64,000 nt of DNA from Marthasterias glacialis. Its lineage: Eukaryota; Echinodermata; Asteroidea; Forcipulatida; Asteriidae. Positions 43,401 through 49,400 of the stretch are shown here, piece after piece. The stretch covers positions 8,586,963 to 8,650,962 of the forward strand of contig OU452231.1 in NCBI GenBank assembly GCA_911728455.2, given 5' to 3'. How positions within the stretch are numbered: the first letter of the stretch is position 1; every line of letters starts with the position of its first letter. The notes beneath the pieces are model-generated. The model was given only the letters and a program-made list of their open reading frames with translations, had not been told where the DNA came from and made no database searches. The position numbers and the translations under genes are program-made.

Positions 43401-46400
43401 AAATTGTATATAAATATGGGAACTATGAAAAATTGTCAGTTGAAGACTGACCTGTACTATGACCTTCAAAACACTTGTGACTGCACTGCAAAAACTGGGG
43501 TGTTCAATTGATTCTCTCGGTATCTATATGTGACAACACCGACATGGCGTTAGTTATCCCCATCGCTTTATCGTTGGTAAAATTAACACCATGTCGGTGC
43601 TGTCACATATAGATACCAAGAGAATCAATTCAACACCCCCAGTTTTTGCAGTGTGGATATTAAGAAATTGTGTCATGACGCAGTTTTCAGGGACGAGCTT
43701 AGACGATATGTGAAAATTTCAGAAAAAAACATATTGTGGACCTGGAACTCCCTCTTATTCTAGACCCGAACCACTCAGATGTTTCAATTCAGAAGGTTTA
43801 CAGACACTGTGTATCACCAGAAACACAAAGCTGAAGGGTTCTTCTTTTACAGTGTGGGCTTTCTCTCCCTTTGGTGACTGCTGCACTTCATTCAAGAAAA
43901 TTCAAAGGCTCAAGGAAGTTTTGAGAGAATGAAATCAACAACAACAACAACAACAACAAAAAACCAGGAAATCACACGCCTTACACGAGGGCGTGAGGGT
44001 AACATAATCATGTCAATGATTATGTTGATAGTTGATTTTTGATTAGATTAAAGAGCAAGGACTCTTCCAAACACCAGTTTTTAAACTAAGAAAGCTTTTA
44101 ACAAAAATTCAAGTTGGTTTTGAAATTGTATTCACAAGCACTGAGATAGTGTAAGGTACTTACATTGTTTGCAAGTTCCGTAGTGGAGTCAATGTTCCAT
44201 TGGCCAATGACATTATCTGGTTGTCATACAACGACCTATCAACAAAGAGAAACACATATGTTGTATAAATTTAATGTAGTTGATCATTTCACTAGACATT
44301 TTAATTCATGAAGACCTAACTGCTAGTAGTATTGGACTATTGGTATGAACTCCCCTGAACCAACAAGTTGTACATGATTCATGTAATAACACTAAATACA
44401 ACACGTCTGATGTGCACAGTGGGGTATACTGATGCTGCAGTTTTTTTTACGGTCATTCCAGTCCATACTTGACCACACACTTTGAATATCTATGACACCT
44501 CCACACAGATTTTGACACTTAACATGTCCATTTACAAAGTTTGTATATTTTTGGTACTGCACAGATTCGTGCCAGATCCCCAAATGCGATGAGTAACGGC
44601 TCTGGCAGTGGTGGGCCGCAGGAGTTCCTATGGGGTTGATTTAAATGGAAGACTTGAATAAATTTAAGCTTTCTGAAACCGATGTGGTTCTGTTCTTTTA
44701 AGCGATACATGGGTATCACACACCCACCAACATCAAGCTCAGAAATGCCTTTGATCAGTCGATCATTTTGTGAAGCTCTATTTGAAGAGAATTTTGTAAT
44801 TAGGAGCAGAACCTTGCAGGCAATGATAAACAAGCAAATTTCAAAGGAGTGGAATGCTTGTGGATTTTTTTCCTTCACAAAGCACTAAATATATACAGAG
44901 CTTATCACACATCAGGGTAAGGGTCAGAAAAGGTAATATTCTGTATCCCTGATGCAACTATTACTATTATTCTTTTACTTTGAATGTACTGAATTGTATT
45001 TAAATGAGTTTCAGACTTACAGCAGATGGAGAGAGATAAGGTCCTGGAAGATACCGACCCGGATGCAAGAGATGTGATTAGCATTGAGCAAGAGCAATTG
45101 CAGTGATGTCAATCCTCTGAAAATGTCCTCTGACAGATCAGCGATCTGGTTGCCGTACAACACTCTGCGGTATTGAAGAAGGGGTGAAAAAAAAATGTAG
45201 TCATATAGATGACGGTCAAACGATGTTCAATTTCGTAACCATTTTTTTTAACGAAGTGACAAATGCGTACCGCAAATCACAAGATTTTGCAAATCGGTTT
45301 TCGTTAACATTTTCACAAAGCTTCAGGACCTAATATGTAACAGTTTTGTAATTACACTACTTAGCATAACCGACGAACCATATGTTCAATGTTTTGTGTT
45401 TACGAAGTGACAAATCAAAATGTGCCACTTTTTCCCACTGAAATACATAGCGCTGGCACGGTGACAAAACAGGCGCGGTTTGACTTTTACTAATTTTTAA
45501 GAAGTGATAAATCCGTTCATTTAGTGACAAATTTGTTTAGGAATTAATAATTCATTAAAACAGCTGCAATATTAAATAAAAAATATGGACAGTTCTGTAA
45601 GACTGAATAATTCAGCTTTAAAAGAAAAACTAGTAAGCAGTCGCCTGAACAGTAGTGTAGAAAATATTTCACAAACATGTATTTTTGTAAATCAGGCTCT
45701 TAGAGTCTGAATTTTGGCTTAGCAAAGTGTGTATCATTTGAAAACAGTCTGTGAGTGTTCACCAAGCGAACTTGTATTTCAACACAATCTTATTGATTCA
45801 AAGAACGTTGTTTTCTTGCTGTTGCGATTGAAAATGCATAAGTTGAAATGCACTTTAGACTCATTACTTGGTATGAAAATCACATCTGGAGGAATCTGTC
45901 AGCAGTTGGCAAGCCCGAACTTAGACAAACATTAGGTCACTTTCATCCGTCAACCTGGATATGGCGTGTTATTGAAGAAAATTGAGTTGGTGCGGAAACG
46001 TAGGGCAGAACGCCATGGCTGAGAACTAAGAAACTGTCATCAGTGGTAAATACACCTCCCATTCTTTGCACTTTCATTCGTCAGGTCAATAAGTATCAAT
46101 CGGGAAGCAGTCGGGTGGAGGAATGTTAAAATACATTCCTCATTTACACCCTCAGACTGATTAAGGTTTCAGGAAACAAACTAATAGACTTCAATTAAAA
46201 TGCTTCTGAAAGTACTGCAAGGTTGAACTCTTCCTTCGAGGGAAAAATGAGTAAGATGATACCGCTCAAGATACTTCCATCACAAAAATCAAGATAGGAA
46301 AATTAGCGATCAGAAAAGGGGGAAACCGTAAGCAAAACTGGGAAGATAAATCTTTTGCAGTCACCGTCCACACAAGACGGAGATGGGAACACTACGGTGA

Positions 46401-49400
46401 TTCACACAGCCGTTTCCACACAAGAAATACGTGTGACAACATCTCGGAAATGAATTAATCCGATCAACATTAACGGGGCCCCCCTCTTAGGCGGTCGGGG
46501 TGTCAGAGTGTTCTTCTTCACGGGATGTGGGATCCACCCTTGGGGGATTTCATCTGCACCAGTCAGAGGTTTCGACCTGTGATTTTGACAAAATGATGAA
46601 CGGGTAATGTTGTGCCGCAGGAGTGAGGTGAAGACATGACAGCCCGGGCAGTTTTCAGCATCTTTGAAAATAAAGTCTTGTTTCAATTGAGGAATGTCAG
46701 TTTGTTTATATATATAACAGACTTTAATAATTTTGACTTGAAAAATGATAAGCCAAGAGTACAATCTGAAGATCTGGTCATGACATTTTGTTGACATTCT
46801 TCAACTAATAGTAGCTGGAGGAAAGATATATGTGGACAGGCTAGATGATGAGATTAGTGGACAGGCAGAGATAATGATATTGGTAAACAGATTAGATGAG
46901 GAGATAAGTAGACAAGCTAGATGATCAGATTGGTGGACAGGCTAAATAATGAGATTGATGGACAGGCTAGATAACGTTTGGATTGGTGGACAGGCTAGAT
47001 GACTTTTGGATTGCTGGACAGGCTAGATGACCTATGAGATTGGTGGACAAGCTTGATGATGAGATTAGTGGACAGGCAGAGATAATGATATTGGTGGACA
47101 GATTAGATGAGGAGATTAGTGGACAAGCTAGATGATGAGATCGGTGGACAGGCTAAGATTGGTGGACAGGCTAGATGACTTTTGGATTGGTGGATAGGCT
47201 AGATGACTTATGAGATTGGTGGACAGGCAAGATGATGCTATTAGTGGACAGGCTAGAAGATGAGATTAGTTGTGGACAGGCTAACATGTGAGATTGGTGG
47301 ATAGGCTGATCGATGAGATTGTTGGACGATGAGATTGGTGGACAGGCTAGATGATTTATGAGAATGGTGGACAGGCTAGATGATGCAATTGGTTGACACA
47401 CTAGAAGATGAGATTAGCTGTGGACAGACTAGCAGATGACATTGGTGGATAGGCTGGACGATGAGATCAGTAGATACGCTGGAAGATGAGATTGGTGGAT
47501 AGACTAGATGATGAGATGGCTGGACAGGATAGATAATGAGATGGCTGGACAGGATAGATAATGAGATTGGTGGACAGGCTAGATTGGGAAACCAAGTCAC
47601 ACGACAAGGAGAATACAGCTGTAGATAAGTGTCCCCTATGTGAACTGCTGCTAAGTGTCAAGGCATCTCCTCTAATATGACCTCGACTTGTTTCTTGACA
47701 AATTGATTTTTCTCCCCCCAGTATTAATTAGATAAAAAGCATCGCATGCGTGCACCCTGATGAGAAGTGAAAAGACCTTAAAAATCAATTCTGAGAGTAA
47801 AGGTTCAAAGAAAACGTATCTCAAGCCAACGGCCACAGCAGAAGGAACTACATTTACAAATCTTGAAAAGGAGGTTTGTCAACTGCTTACTAGCTCATAC
47901 TTTCTACCTTTGGTAAAAAAATAAATAAATAAAACATTCCTTTACATTTCTTGAAACAAATTACATCGGAATATACCCCTCCAAAAATAAAATATTATTC
48001 CTTCGATGAACTGATAAGCAACATCCCCTGCATAGCTTGTTTGATGACGCCTTTTCAGAAAACCAAAATTGGATATGAATGATTGTACTCCAATCTGTGA
48101 ATACCAAAAACCCATTTCAAATAAAACTTGGGAATGCATTTAATGTCACGGCATGACACATCTTACTCCGTCATGCGGAGCCATGAGCGAGTTACACTTA
48201 TTCTGAAGAGTCACAGATGATAAAGTTTGTATGAATTCAGGTCATTTAGTGGGTGTGGGGGTGGAGGGTGTAGAGGGTGGAGGCAACTCAAAGAAATGAG
48301 CAATTTAACTTCTTTACCCTGGAGAGATAGTCATGAAAAGCACTGTGAACCTCCCCGTCTGAGCTACGTCAATACATTTTTAAAAACAACTTACGAGAAA
48401 GGGTGACTGACTGAACATTTTTCCACAAGAGAAATAACTTTTGAGAATTGTTAACTACAAAGGCCGATGTTTGTGCTCATGCCGATAATGTCCTCATCAA
48501 TCCTTATTTGAAAACATCAAACCATGAACTGGCCACTGTCGTCTTCAAACTCTTTGCCCATGGCCTGTAACATAACAAATTGTTCATGCTTGATTCTATA
48601 TGTGTTCGTTCAAGGCAACAAGTATAATTTTTCACTCATCGTTTTCCCAAAAAGTTTCAGTGGTACTTGTGCCAACTTAAAAAATACATGCACTTAAAAA
48701 TACTTTTTCGACAAAATATCAAAATGCTGAACCGTGAGGCAAACGTTCAGCTGAGTTCTCCTCCCTTTTGGTCTCGTAGATGTTTCCAAGAACCTGATAC
48801 CTCCAAATCTTCTCCATCTGAAATGAGGCTTGACAGAATGTGCTTAGAGGATTCGGCCATTGTTGCCCGTAACCCAAGCGAGGGAAATCAGAGGGATTAA
48901 AACCAGCGATCCGGGTAATCAAGAACAAATGGATTATCGGAGTTAAGGATTAACGGGGTACGGGCTGAACAAGCTGGGTGACATGGATCAACGCGGAACG
49001 GGGACATGTACAACAAAAGGACACCAGAGATGTAGACGGAGAGTTTGTCCCAGAAATAACTGTAAATCGCTGGGAAAAAGGAAGAGTGATGGAAAGATTT
49101 GGAGGTCAGTCACGAAGTTACTGACATTAGACAGACCTAAAATAATCTTGAAAATGAAAGAGAAGGGGGTCTTTAACAGAAACAAGATAGGGGAAAACAG
49201 ACCAAACTGGAGAATTCGGAAGATCAATCATTTGCAGTCAAACTCCTCAAGAGAAGCTTGTGAATGTTATGGTGAATCACACAACCATTTCCATGTGAAA
49301 TTGTTTTTATTACAACTTATCGGAAATGAATTAATTCCCATCCACACTATCCTGGATTTTTTAAGCCTAAGCAGTATTGCCCAAAAGACTTAACTGCCCA

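Larger units (their letters stand above)
34104..44163 (-). other. 10-kb slit intron within D2
   Basis: Contains an A run (34456-34481), a C run (34808-34823), an interspersed repeat (35566-35737), a G run (35815-35826), a foldback (38103-38552), a G run (39966-39979), the GAAACGTGAG motif (39995-40031), a relatively repeat-free stretch (about 40800-42600) and a MITE (43484-43653). No coding exon or other gene is recognised. Confidence 0.75.

Noticed and set aside
47171-47661. Serine/proline-rich open frames on the minus strand
   Set aside because: They are translations of the 25-bp minisatellite in three frames, expected because 25 is not a multiple of three and the unit lacks stops.
48983-49393. 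136-codon plus-strand frame with basic and CxC-like residues
   Set aside because: It overlaps a duplicated non-coding segment whose partner does not keep the frame, and no family resemblance was found.
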